Shown here: positions 9,889 through 18,970 of the stretch, in pieces
Numbering within the stretch: the first letter of the stretch is position 1
Layout of the letters: each line of letters starts with the position of its first letter
Source of the DNA: an uncultured Prevotella sp.
Lineage (GTDB): Bacteria; Bacteroidota; Bacteroidia; Bacteroidales; Bacteroidaceae
NCBI GenBank assembly: GCA_946402275.1
Contig: CAMIVY010000007.1
Coordinates: forward strand, 1-64,000
Reading direction: 5' to 3'
DNA length: 64,000 bases
The notes under the pieces: generated by a model
Told to the model about the DNA's origin: nothing
The model's database searches: none
Seen by the model: only the letters and a program-made list of their open reading frames with translations
Position numbers and translations under genes: made by a program

Positions 9889-11390
9889 TAGACACTGACC
9901 ATCTGGTTAACCAGATTCACGCCAAGGTGGAGGGAGTTGCCGAGACAGGTTTCCCAATGGATGTGTTCCCTGAGCGCATACAGAGGATCATCTATGATTT
10001 GGTGACTTACGAGAACTTCAATCTGGAGTATACCGCATCCATCACTCTGTCTGCCTATGCCACAGCCATTGGCAACACATATCACGTAAAGATTAAAGGT
10101 AACTGGGTAAGCAGTTGTGCCTTGTTCATGATTTTAGTAGGCAGACCTGGTCTTGGTAAGACACCGCCATTGGGCTTCCTGTATCAGCCCATCCGTGAGA
10201 ACGACCGCCAGTTGCTTGCCAAAGCACACAAGGAATATGAGTTATATGAACAGCAGGCCGTGAAAAAGGACGGAGAGGTGAAGGAACCGATGGAGAAGCC
10301 CCGTCTGGTACAGACCATCATTTCCGACTTCACCCCAGAGGCCATGTTAAGCATCCATTACGACAACCCTCGTGGCATAGTACTACTTGTTGATGAGGTG
10401 GTAGCACTGTTCAATTCTGTAAAGCGCTATAGTGCAAAGAGCAATCTGATAGAGGATTTGCTGTCTGCTTATAGTGGCCAGCCGATAAAGACTGTAAGGA
10501 AGACAGAGGCTTTTCCGATGAGTATCCCCCGTCCTTGTATCAACCTGATAGGTGGTGTACAGACCAATATCCTTGATGAGATATTCAGGAAGGAGTATGT
10601 TGCCAACGGACTGACCGACCGTTTCCTGTTCGTATTCCCCAAGAACAAGAAAATTCCTGAATGGCAGTTGGGTATAGACCAGAAACAGCACCCTGACACC
10701 ATGAATACGTGGTCATGGTATGTCAACAAGGTACTGAATATCCCCTTCCAACTCTGTGAAGATGGGGTTACCGCTAATCCGAAGGTGCTGGAGATGACGA
10801 AGGATGCCAGAAACTACTTCTATTGCTGGAATAATGAGATTATTGACAGGGTGAATGCCATTGAGGATGACAATGAGGTAGAGAGCCGCCAAATGAAACT
10901 CAACGGCAATGCAGCCCGTCTGGCTCTTATCCTTCAGGTGATACGCTGGTCGGCTGGAGAGTGCCAGATGGATGCCATAGATCTGATTTCTGTTAAGGGA
11001 GCGATAAGTCTGATAAACTATTTTGAGGAGTCCTATCAGCGGGTAAAGGCTTGCACCATCACTGAGCCCAATTCAAAGAGCAGCGATGATTGGTTGGAGT
11101 TTGTTGGCGATACCTTCACCTCAGCCGATGCAGAGGCAGCAGCTATGAGTATAGGGCTTTCACGCCGTACTGTCTATAGTTCTCTCAAAAGACTATGTGA
11201 GTCCTTCCATCCTACAGTGATAAGGGTTAAGCAGGGAGTCTATTCCAAGATAGTGCATGATTTCACTTCTGCACAATGCACTTCTGCACTTTCGGATTCA
11301 GACTCGTCAGAACCCTCCAGTGAAGAGGAAGTGCAAAGTGCAGAAGTGCAGAGTGCAAACGGTGCACAGGAAGGAGGTAGCGATGAGTGA
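9882..11390 (+). CDS. DUF3987-like primase/helicase-type protein
   Basis: Walker A-like LVGRPGLGKTPPLGFLYQPIRENDRQL and ISDFTPEAMLSIHYDNPRGIVLLVDEVVALF, typical of DUF3987 proteins in Bacteroidetes mobile elements. Confidence 0.85.
   Translation: MLIDTDHLVNQIHAKVEGVAETGFPMDVFPERIQRIIYDLVTYENFNLEYTASITLSAYATAIGNTYHVKIKGNWVSSCALFMILVGRPGLGKTPPLGFLYQPIRENDRQLLAKAHKEYELYEQQAVKKDGEVKEPMEKPRLVQTIISDFTPEAMLSIHYDNPRGIVLLVDEVVALFNSVKRYSAKSNLIEDLLSAYSGQPIKTVRKTEAFPMSIPRPCINLIGGVQTNILDEIFRKEYVANGLTDRFLFVFPKNKKIPEWQLGIDQKQHPDTMNTWSWYVNKVLNIPFQLCEDGVTANPKVLEMTKDARNYFYCWNNEIIDRVNAIEDDNEVESRQMKLNGNAARLALILQVIRWSAGECQMDAIDLISVKGAISLINYFEESYQRVKACTITEPNSKSSDDWLEFVGDTFTSADAEAAAMSIGLSRRTVYSSLKRLCESFHPTVIRVKQGVYSKIVHDFTSAQCTSALSDSDSSEPSSEEEVQSAEVQSANGAQEGGSDE
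11277..11350. repeat. 16-bp perfect inverted repeat inside the 3' end of the DUF3987 gene
   Basis: TGCACTTCTGCACTTT (11277-11292) and AAAGTGCAGAAGTGCA (11335-11350). Confidence 0.85.
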
Positions 11391-12504
11391 TTTCAGGTTC
11401 CATCTCCAGAAGTACAAGCCAGGTAGTAAAATCACCTGCCCTGAGTGTAAGAGGAAACGCTGCTTCACCCGCTATGTGGATGAAGAGGGTATCATTGAGT
11501 TCCCTGACACGGTTGGCCGTTGCGACCATGAGCACAGTTGTGGCTATCACTACACTCCCAAGGACTACTTCCATGATAATCCAGACAAGGCTCCCAAGGA
11601 TTGGAAGGATGACAACACCCATATATATAATAAGGTGGCGAAATCAACAATAGGGAAAGAGAAAACCAAGCCCATGGAACCGTCGCTGATTCCCTATGAG
11701 ATTGTGCAGAAGAGTATCGCCAGATTTGATATGAATCCTCTACATGCCTATCTGTGTAGCATCTTCGGCAAAGAAGAAACCAAACGTTTGTTCCAGTTGT
11801 ATTTTGTAGGGACAGGACATAAGTGGGGCGGATGTACGGTCTTCTGGCAGATTGACTTCAACGGCAATGTACGCGGTGGTAAGCTGATGGGTTATAATCG
11901 TGAGACAGGCCACCGCATCAAAAAGCCAACAAGTCAAGTCACATGGGCACACTCAGAACTGAAGTTGCAAGACTTCCATCTGGTTCAGTGCCTATTTGGC
12001 GAGTATCAGCTTCGTCAAAGACCCACAGCAATCGTTGCCCTTGTGGAAAGTGAGAAGACGGCTCTTGTCATGGCACACTTCATGCCAGATTTCGTATGGC
12101 TGGCCACTGGTGGCATGGATGGCTGTTTCAATGAGAAAACGATGCAAGTACTCCGAGGACGAACGGTAGTTCTCTTTCCTGATCTCGGCGGTTGGGATAA
12201 GTGGCAGAAGAAAACACAAGTTCTGAAGTTCATCTGCAAACGGGTCATTATGTCTGATGTGATAGAGCAGCAAGCCGCAGACGAGCATCGTGAGGCAGGT
12301 CTTGACATTGCAGATTTTTTCCTGATGAAATCCACTCCTCATGAGATCCTGGCAGACATGATAAGACGGAACTCTGCTGTCCAATCACTCGTTGACAAAT
12401 TAGGACTGGAGATATGCGATGAAGAGGAATTACACTATGTAGGGCCTTTGCCTGACCTACGATGGAAACTTATTCAACGCAAGACTAATAGAAATAGTCC
12501 ATAA
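11383..12504 (+). CDS. DUF6371-like protein (zinc-ribbon CHC2-like N terminus plus toprim-like region)
   Basis: Start chosen at GGAGGTAGCG-ATG; ITCPECKRKRCFTRYVDEEG...GRCDHEHSCGYHYTPKDYF and VALVESEKTALVMAHF; overlaps the upstream stop. Confidence 0.75.
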   Translation: MSDFRFHLQKYKPGSKITCPECKRKRCFTRYVDEEGIIEFPDTVGRCDHEHSCGYHYTPKDYFHDNPDKAPKDWKDDNTHIYNKVAKSTIGKEKTKPMEPSLIPYEIVQKSIARFDMNPLHAYLCSIFGKEETKRLFQLYFVGTGHKWGGCTVFWQIDFNGNVRGGKLMGYNRETGHRIKKPTSQVTWAHSELKLQDFHLVQCLFGEYQLRQRPTAIVALVESEKTALVMAHFMPDFVWLATGGMDGCFNEKTMQVLRGRTVVLFPDLGGWDKWQKKTQVLKFICKRVIMSDVIEQQAADEHREAGLDIADFFLMKSTPHEILADMIRRNSAVQSLVDKLGLEICDEEELHYVGPLPDLRWKLIQRKTNRNSP

Positions 12505-12520
12505 CATAATATGGACTTTT
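12496..12520 (+). terminator. rho-independent terminator overlapping the 3' end of the DUF6371-like gene
   Basis: AGTCCATA-ACATAA-TATGGACT followed by TTT; the stop codon lies in the stem. Confidence 0.65.
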
Positions 12521-12559
12521 AGAATCGTTGCACTCCTTCAAAAGTCCCATTATGCTCTC

Positions 12560-12669
12560 CGAGGGGCTGGGTAGCACCACATGGCGGATGCTGCCACAGC
12601 CGTGCCAAGCCCGTCTGCGAGGGAGTGATTTCTCCCTCGACCCTCCACTCAGGTTTCACCCGAGACCTG
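12560..12669. other. candidate oriT region for the MobV relaxase
   Basis: GC-rich intergenic DNA directly 5' of the relaxase with CGAGGGAG-TGATTT-CTCCCTCG (12618-12639) and CAGGTTTC-ACCC-GAGACCTG (12650-12669). Confidence 0.55.
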
Positions 12670-12704
12670 ATAACCATTAATTCGCAAACATAAAAAAATA
12701 TAAT

Positions 12705-14663
12705 ATGAGTTTAGAAATAAAAGACAAGCATTATGCCGCCGTTCATGTCGGCAATCCTGCAAAGTCCTTTTCTGCGTCCGAAAGCAATGAAGCCGAACGT
12801 CGTGGATGGGACGAGGAAACATATCGTCTGAAGAATCACGATATGAACAACCATTATGACATCACCCGCAAACACCTCAACTTCGAGATTAACGGTGATG
12901 GCGAGATTGTACCCCTTGGTTCCAACCCTATACCCCTTCATGAGAGGTTACTTCAACGGCTTGACCAACTCGGTTTCAAGCAGTACAAGGACAAAAACAC
13001 CCCTTCTGTCGTGGCTAACAACAGTCCTAACTGTACGATTGGTATCATTGTCAGTGGTGATCATGATGTGCTAACGCGTCTTGCTTTTGGTGACCAAAGA
13101 GTTGATTTCACGCTCAAGACGAGCAATGCCGATGTCCGTCTGCGACAGGGCATTAAGGACTGGGCCAAGGACACATACGCCTGGGCTTGTGAGCGCTGGG
13201 GTGAAGAGAATATCATCGGCTTCGATGTGCATTGTGACGAAACCACCCCGCACATCCATATTCAGACCATCCCTGTTGCCATGACGAAATCAAGAGGCCG
13301 TACGTCCACTACGGCTGAAAGAGGAAAGAAGAAATGTGTCTCTTTCGCAGGCGTGTGGGGTAAGAATAAGTATGAGTTCAACGCATCCAAGGAACAAATT
13401 CACACCGACTATCATGACAAGGTGGGCTATAAGTACGGGCTGGAACGTGGAGAACATATATCCATGCTGTCACCAGAAGAGCGTCGCAATCGTGTTCATA
13501 AGAACAAGGCCGTTCTGGAGGCTGAGCGTCAGGCCAAAGATGCTGTTGCAAAGTCTAAGGCCGAGAAGAAAGCTGCTGAAGAGCAGAAGGCAAGGATTGA
13601 ATATGACATCGTAGAAGCAGAGCAGCGGAAGGCCAAGACAGAGAAGGATCTTGCAAAGTGGGAGTCGTATGCCAAGGCTGTGAATATCACTGAAGAAGAG
13701 TTGGAGGTTCCTGAACTTGATACAAATCCGATTGTTATCAAGGCAAGAATGGCTATGCTGGCAGAACTTGACAAGCCCATTCCTCCTTTCGGTCGCAAGG
13801 AATGGCAGGAGGATTGTAAGAAGGCCGCAAAGCAAATCTTCACCGACATGCAGATAGCACTAATAGAAGCTAAGGCTGCACAGAAAAAAGAGATAAAACA
13901 GTATGGCAAGTCACTCTATCAAAAGACGACGAAGGAAATTACCGACATCGTTGAGCAGAACAAACAGCTGCACAAGGCTAATAAGAAACTGGAAGCCGAG
14001 AATGCAATGTTGAAGAAGAGGATGTCGACGATGGACGAGACGGCAATCAGCAACCTCCGCAAAGAGAAGGATGCGGAAATCGGTAAACTCCGGAAGGAGT
14101 GCGAACTAGCAAATAACCGTGCCGACAAATCTGATGATATTGCTATCAGGATGACTCAAAAAGTTACTAAGGCTGAGAGCCAAATCAAAGAAATGATGGA
14201 AGTTCCTGAGATTGCAGGGATTTGGAACGGCATCCAGAAGAACAAGAAAGCTTTCGTGCAGCAATTGGAGCAGTGGATAGCTGATGCCGTTGCTGCCATT
14301 CTGGATTTTGCTAAGGGCCATAAGTCCCTCTTCTCAGATAAAGATGAAAGGATGATAAGCCAGGGTATCATTGCCAAAGCCATCCAGAACAACCTCGATC
14401 CGTCCAACGACGAACAGCGTATGCAGGCCACTCATAACTTTTTGGATGATGTGTCTTGGAAAGGAACGACTGACTACATGTATGATTTCACCAAGAAGCG
14501 AACTGAGCAACTATGCGAAGAAATGAATGTCCCCCAAGATCTTGTAAAAGGACTCCTTATCGCAGCTGGAGGACGAGCTGGATTCTGTGCAGGTAGTGGT
14601 GGTGGTTCTGACAATGCTCTCACCAACTGGGACGGAACAAAGAAGAAAGGGCTTGGTGTATAG
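12705..14663 (+). CDS. MobV family (Pre/Mob) relaxase
   Basis: HYDITRKHLNFEIN, NSPNCTIGIIVSGDHDVL, GFDVHCDETTPHIHIQTIPV (HxDExxPHxH-type motif) and a long coiled coil. Confidence 0.93.
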   Translation: MSLEIKDKHYAAVHVGNPAKSFSASESNEAERRGWDEETYRLKNHDMNNHYDITRKHLNFEINGDGEIVPLGSNPIPLHERLLQRLDQLGFKQYKDKNTPSVVANNSPNCTIGIIVSGDHDVLTRLAFGDQRVDFTLKTSNADVRLRQGIKDWAKDTYAWACERWGEENIIGFDVHCDETTPHIHIQTIPVAMTKSRGRTSTTAERGKKKCVSFAGVWGKNKYEFNASKEQIHTDYHDKVGYKYGLERGEHISMLSPEERRNRVHKNKAVLEAERQAKDAVAKSKAEKKAAEEQKARIEYDIVEAEQRKAKTEKDLAKWESYAKAVNITEEELEVPELDTNPIVIKARMAMLAELDKPIPPFGRKEWQEDCKKAAKQIFTDMQIALIEAKAAQKKEIKQYGKSLYQKTTKEITDIVEQNKQLHKANKKLEAENAMLKKRMSTMDETAISNLRKEKDAEIGKLRKECELANNRADKSDDIAIRMTQKVTKAESQIKEMMEVPEIAGIWNGIQKNKKAFVQQLEQWIADAVAAILDFAKGHKSLFSDKDERMISQGIIAKAIQNNLDPSNDEQRMQATHNFLDDVSWKGTTDYMYDFTKKRTEQLCEEMNVPQDLVKGLLIAAGGRAGFCAGSGGGSDNALTNWDGTKKKGLGV

Positions 14664-14674
14664 AATATACTACA

Positions 14675-14709
14675 AGAAAGGACGAAACCTATGAAGTCTC
14701 GTCCTTTCT
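14675..14709 (+). terminator. hairpin downstream of the relaxase
   Basis: AGAAAGGACGA (14675-14685)/TCGTCCTTTCT (14699-14709), 11-bp perfect. Confidence 0.6.
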
Positions 14710-14727
14710 CTGTCTATGATGTGTTAT

Positions 14728-14853
14728 CTATCTTCCATAGAAGCCATCACCAGCCTGAATATCGTCGATGTCGATGCTTTAGTCAGGGCCGAGGTTGGTG
14801 CTAGATTTCTCAAAGGACAGGCTTGCAATAGACGCGTCAGATAACTGTTTATT
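14728..14853 (-). pseudogene. apparent remnant of a small-peptide ORF with an in-frame TAA
   Basis: Reads NKQLSDASIASLSFEKSSTNLGPD-stop-SIDIDDIQAGDGFYGR-stop in one frame, without a start codon (TAA at 14779-14781). Confidence 0.35.
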
Positions 14854-14867
14854 ACTATCTCACACAT

Positions 14868-15023
14868 TTACCAAACGTCATCCTCATCAAAGATATAATC
14901 ATTAGGATCGTCCGTGCACTTGAGACTCTTTCCGTCGTAGCCGCCGGGGCTGCCTACGAGCAGACAATTCTTGTGCTGCAGCAGCACGATGCGCATCGAT
15001 GGCTTTATATATTCTTTCTTCAT
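14868..15023 (-). CDS. 51-aa small protein MKKEYIKPSMRIVLLQHKNCLLVGSPGGYDGKSLKCTDDPNDYIFDEDDVW
   Basis: Not in the supplied ORF track (too short); ATG 15 nt after the stop of the upstream 994-aa gene with GGAG before it. Confidence 0.7.
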   Translation of the reverse strand: MKKEYIKPSMRIVLLQHKNCLLVGSPGGYDGKSLKCTDDPNDYIFDEDDVW

Positions 15024-15038
15024 TGTGCTATCCTCCAT

Positions 15039-18023
15039 TTATTTAATCACAACCTTTCTACCATTATTCACATATACGCCGTTCACTGTGGGCTTGCCCG
15101 CAAGTTTGCGACCGTCCAGCGTGTACCAGCCGTCTGCCTTTGTTGCCGACTCCGCAGAGACAGAGCGAATACCCGTCGCGTCGTCGAACACCATGTGCAA
15201 TCCACGTGCATTGGCAGCGCCATCCACTTTCAGGAACGCCTTGTGTGCAGGCATATACTCGCCTTGGTATCGCTGGAAGCCAAACTCCACACCGTCCTCA
15301 GCGTTCTGGTATTTGCCGAGTACATAGTAAGCATCGTTGCTGTTCTGTGCATCCACATAATAGCGATAGTCATAGCCTTTCAGGTCGTTGTCCACCTCAT
15401 GCTCGGCTGGCGTATCGCCTGCAACAACCGTCATGTCTGTCAGTTCATTCTCACTAGCGATGACTACTGCTTTAACGGCAGGAATGACAGTTCCCAACTT
15501 GTGAAGCACAATCTGACCGCCATCGTATGTAGCCGTGTAAGCACATGCTTTTTCACCTAACTTATAGGTGGCGTCGCCACAATAGAATGTTGACCAGTAG
15601 AATGCTTCATCCTCTTCAGATGCTTTGGCGAGGTTTCCTTTCTTTTGGAAATCCACGGCTTTCCATTGAGCAATTATATTCAGGTCGTTGGTGACAATGA
15701 AGTCATGCTCATAAACCTCGTCCGTGACCATGTTCTTCCAACCTTGGAACTCATGTCCCTCGTCTGCAGGCGTAGCAGCCTTGAACGAGAACGGCATACC
15801 GTGAGCCACATACCTGACTTTCTGATTCTGTCCATCATGCTCGCAATAGTTGACGGTGTACTTGTCAGGCAGTGCATAGAAGGAATTTATTCCTTGCAGG
15901 TTGATGGTACCGCTGTACTTGGTGTTGTTGTCGGTGTAGGAGTGGAACTGCTTACCATCCTCAATTTTCACCGTACCCTCGCTGCCGCCATCGAAGATAA
16001 TCTTGTCATCTGGATACTTATATCCGAAAGTGATGGTGCCGTCGGTCGTGCGGAAAGCTCGTCCGCTATGGTTGAAATATTCCCTCGACTCCACTTGACC
16101 GCTCTCAACAACGATGCTGCCACACGAACCGCCTTTGTCACAACCTATCACATCGCAATTTCTGTCATATTGGCTTATGCTTTTTACAGTTAGGTGTACA
16201 GTCTCTATACTCTCGTCAGCTACGCGGATGGTAAGTGTCTTGCCGGCAGGTCCAACCTTAATCGTTGCCTTGTCCGAATTGCGTTCGTATCGGTCTCCTA
16301 TCCATATCTCGTTTGATACCTCACTGGGAATCAACTCGACGATTGCGTCACCCTCACACGCGATAGCGTTCTTGTCTGCTAAATCCAGTCTGACGTCCGT
16401 TCCGCCTGCCAGTCTCAGTGTGTTTCCGTCAGGGATGACCAGTGGCAGAGCACCGTCATTCACATAAGTCCATTTGTTGTTGCATCCTATCTGGATGCCG
16501 TTGCCCTGCTTGATGTAGATAGGCTCATTGATAGTGCCCGACAATATGGCGTCAGCAGACAGATACGCCTTGGCTGTCACCGTCACATTCTCGCCCGGCA
16601 TCGTGAACGTGTACGTGTTATCGCCGTTGTCCGTAATGCCGTTGCCCACGCTCATACTCGTCGTAGCACCCGTCACGGTCAGCTCTTCCAGCACCACCGA
16701 CCCTGCTTCCAGATTGCCTTGCAGATAGGGCATAAACGTCATCGTGATGGCATCGCCCTCACCCAGAAACTCTTCGGCGGTATAGTCAACTTCGCCCGAG
16801 CCGGTTAAGTCTGTGTCAATGGCGTATTTATATAGCGAGGCGTTCGATGACTTGAACGTGGCGCCAATCGTCACCTCATCGTAAGGCATCGTGAACGTGT
16901 AGGTGTACTCGTCCACCTTGGTAACGCCGTTGCCGATGCTCATGTCAGTGGTTGCACCCGTCACAGTCAGCGTGTTCACCAGTTCGTGCGACCTTGGCGT
17001 AAAGGTGATGGTGATAATATCATGCTTATTTGCTACATTCTTGCTTAGACTGATCTGCCTGTAGCTATTATTGATGGCCTTCCCTGTATAGAAGTCAATA
17101 TCTTTGGTCAGCGTATATGCCGTTTCGTCTATTGTGATGGTGACGCTGGCGGTATATGAACCTTCTTCAATATTAACCTCATTAGCTGGTTGACCTGTTT
17201 TTTTGCTCGTGTAAATAACTGCGCTGCAAGCAGGCTCAAGTCCTGTCACCCTTTTGAACTCACTGATGTCGAACTTGTAAGGATTGCTTTGGAACTCGCC
17301 CAGTTGGGTATCTTCGATGTCCAATGTCACCGTGGCCTTACGGTTAGGAATGTCGCATGTGTGGTTGGCAGTACATTCGGCGGCCAACGATGCACCGTCA
17401 GTGCTAATGCTGTACGAGAATCTATGTCCTGCATCTTGTTGCGCTTCTGGTGTATAGGTCACTACGATGGAGCCATTGGCGAAAAAAAAGGAATCATAAT
17501 CAGACGACGTTATGTTTGGAGCATATCTGAACATCAGTTTCAATGGCTCACCGTCTGAAACATCTATACTTCCAGTGAAAGACAGATTTCTTTGGGCAGA
17601 ACCTTGTGTAGCTGACAGATGACCATCTTGATTGTCTTCTGTTTTAAGTAAATGATCCATGTCCTTGCCTGCGTATAGACACAGCTTGCCTCCATCCTGG
17701 TCAGAGAATGAGATGTTATTTAATGTAATATTCGTGATGTTGCCCTTGATATCAGGAAAGCTTATCTCTACATTGTTCTTTCCTAATTCGACATTGCCGC
17801 TATTATTGTGGATAGATGTCCTTCCTCCACGAGCGTTAAGCCAAGTGTACAGACTTAGTGTCATGGTCTTTTTACCCTCGCTGTCATATCGGGTGTCGGT
17901 TGAATTGCCCGTGCCGTTCATTGGCCACGTCACGGTCACATCGTCTGCCCACGCCGTCTGTACCATCGTGAGCATCACGGCGAGGGTGAGGATGAGATTG
18001 AATTTCTGTCTTGTCGTTCTCAT
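15039..18023 (-). CDS. large secreted protein with InlB-like repeats and C-terminal GVYVNNGRKVVIK-type tail
   Basis: Signal peptide MRTTRQKFNLILTLAVMLTMVQTAWA; repeats LTVTGATTDMSIGNGVTKVDEYTYTFTMP and LTVTGATTSMSVGNGITDNGDNTYTFTMP; EGHEFQGWKNMVTDEVYEHDFIVTNDLNIIAQWK. Confidence 0.85.
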   Translation of the reverse strand: MRTTRQKFNLILTLAVMLTMVQTAWADDVTVTWPMNGTGNSTDTRYDSEGKKTMTLSLYTWLNARGGRTSIHNNSGNVELGKNNVEISFPDIKGNITNITLNNISFSDQDGGKLCLYAGKDMDHLLKTEDNQDGHLSATQGSAQRNLSFTGSIDVSDGEPLKLMFRYAPNITSSDYDSFFFANGSIVVTYTPEAQQDAGHRFSYSISTDGASLAAECTANHTCDIPNRKATVTLDIEDTQLGEFQSNPYKFDISEFKRVTGLEPACSAVIYTSKKTGQPANEVNIEEGSYTASVTITIDETAYTLTKDIDFYTGKAINNSYRQISLSKNVANKHDIITITFTPRSHELVNTLTVTGATTDMSIGNGVTKVDEYTYTFTMPYDEVTIGATFKSSNASLYKYAIDTDLTGSGEVDYTAEEFLGEGDAITMTFMPYLQGNLEAGSVVLEELTVTGATTSMSVGNGITDNGDNTYTFTMPGENVTVTAKAYLSADAILSGTINEPIYIKQGNGIQIGCNNKWTYVNDGALPLVIPDGNTLRLAGGTDVRLDLADKNAIACEGDAIVELIPSEVSNEIWIGDRYERNSDKATIKVGPAGKTLTIRVADESIETVHLTVKSISQYDRNCDVIGCDKGGSCGSIVVESGQVESREYFNHSGRAFRTTDGTITFGYKYPDDKIIFDGGSEGTVKIEDGKQFHSYTDNNTKYSGTINLQGINSFYALPDKYTVNYCEHDGQNQKVRYVAHGMPFSFKAATPADEGHEFQGWKNMVTDEVYEHDFIVTNDLNIIAQWKAVDFQKKGNLAKASEEDEAFYWSTFYCGDATYKLGEKACAYTATYDGGQIVLHKLGTVIPAVKAVVIASENELTDMTVVAGDTPAEHEVDNDLKGYDYRYYVDAQNSNDAYYVLGKYQNAEDGVEFGFQRYQGEYMPAHKAFLKVDGAANARGLHMVFDDATGIRSVSAESATKADGWYTLDGRKLAGKPTVNGVYVNNGRKVVIK

Positions 18024-18064
18024 TTTCTTTTTAATTGTTTATGTTTAATGGTTTAACTTTATTA

Positions 18065-18619
18065 CTATCTCAGTTTGCCTTTGCCATCCAGATATTTGGT
18101 GAAGGTCTCCCACTGCACGGCGTTCTTCTTGATATTGGCCTGCGTGCGCTCGTCGTCGATGAACTGGGCAGGATAGCAGTCGTGCAGGTAGTAGCGGGGA
18201 TTGTCGGCATCCGCGCCAATCACTGAATAATGAAGCACAAGGTCGTAGAATATGCGACTGTCTATGTCGGATACGAAGCGGCTGACCTCGAACAGTACGT
18301 CCTCGCCGAGGTGGAACTCCAGCTTCTCTTTATTATAGTTCTTCATCAGCTTCGTGTAAAGCTGCTCGTCCTGCTTCTTGAAGCGGATTTCGCGGGTGCT
18401 GACGTTGAACCACTCTATGTCGTCCTCGGTGAAGAGGGTGTCGATGGCGGCAGTCGCGCCCCTTGTGTCGCCGCCCGCCTCGCAGACGAAGAACCTGGTC
18501 TGCTCTACGGGGTCTGTCGTAAACGGCTTGTCCTGCTCGTTGTCACTGTTGCTGCATGAGGCGAGGAAGATGGCAGCAACCATCACGAAGATGTTTCTAC
18601 AGAAAGAAAGATGTTTCAT
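18065..18619 (-). CDS. putative lipoprotein
   Basis: Start reassigned to MKHLSFCRNIFVMVAAIFLASCSNSDNEQ, a lipobox (ASC) signal peptide; same strand and 41 nt upstream of the 994-aa gene. Confidence 0.75.
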   Translation of the reverse strand: MKHLSFCRNIFVMVAAIFLASCSNSDNEQDKPFTTDPVEQTRFFVCEAGGDTRGATAAIDTLFTEDDIEWFNVSTREIRFKKQDEQLYTKLMKNYNKEKLEFHLGEDVLFEVSRFVSDIDSRIFYDLVLHYSVIGADADNPRYYLHDCYPAQFIDDERTQANIKKNAVQWETFTKYLDGKGKLR

Positions 18620-18724
18620 AATCGTTTCTTTGTTATGGTTATTTTTTGTTATTACTTTCGTTTCTACATCTTGTGGGGAAAGCACTAACTCAAAGGCATA
18701 AAGAAAGCGCAGGCCCCGTCCATA

Positions 18725-18848
18725 CTCTCCGAAAGGCCCGCGACGGCCCCAAATATCCTATGGTAAGAGACTGCGCTATGGTGCGCAGCTCCAATGGATA
18801 CTTGGTTTGCTCGTATAATCTCGTTAGAGGTCGCGGTTCTTCGGAGAG
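18725..18848 (-). ncRNA. candidate structured 5' leader of the lipoprotein operon
   Basis: CTCTCCGAA (18725-18733) pairs with TTCGGAGAG (18840-18848), CCGCGAC (18738-18744) with GTCGCGG (18830-18836), enclosing CTGCGC-TATGGT-GCGCAG (18771-18788) and CCAA/TTGG (18791-18805). Confidence 0.55.
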
Positions 18849-18867
18849 ATTGAGCAATAAAAAGATT

Positions 18868-18896
18868 CGTGTTCGATGAACACGGGTGCAAAGGTA
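18868..18896 (-). promoter_or_regulatory. promoter (TACCTTTGCA) and leader-start hairpin for the lipoprotein operon
   Basis: TACCTTTGCA on the minus strand at 18887-18896, followed by CGTGTTC-ATC-GAACACG hairpin (18868-18884). Confidence 0.55.
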
Positions 18897-18970
18897 CGGA
18901 ATTTCGACGAATTAAAACGCAAAAAATCCATTTTTTTGCTATTATCACCTATTTAATAATATAGGAGTCA

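Noticed and set aside
5096-14663. Complete known defence system (restriction-modification, CBASS, retron, toxin-antitoxin)
   Set aside because: No methylase, nuclease, cyclase or reverse transcriptase signatures; only the AlbA_2-like gene is a weak candidate
15039-18023. Enzymatic function for the 994-aa protein
   Set aside because: Only repeat/InlB-like and tail features are recognisable; no catalytic motif could be supported
18646-18879. 77-aa plus-strand ORF over the leader
   Set aside because: No promoter or RBS and it overlaps a region better explained as a structured minus-strand leader
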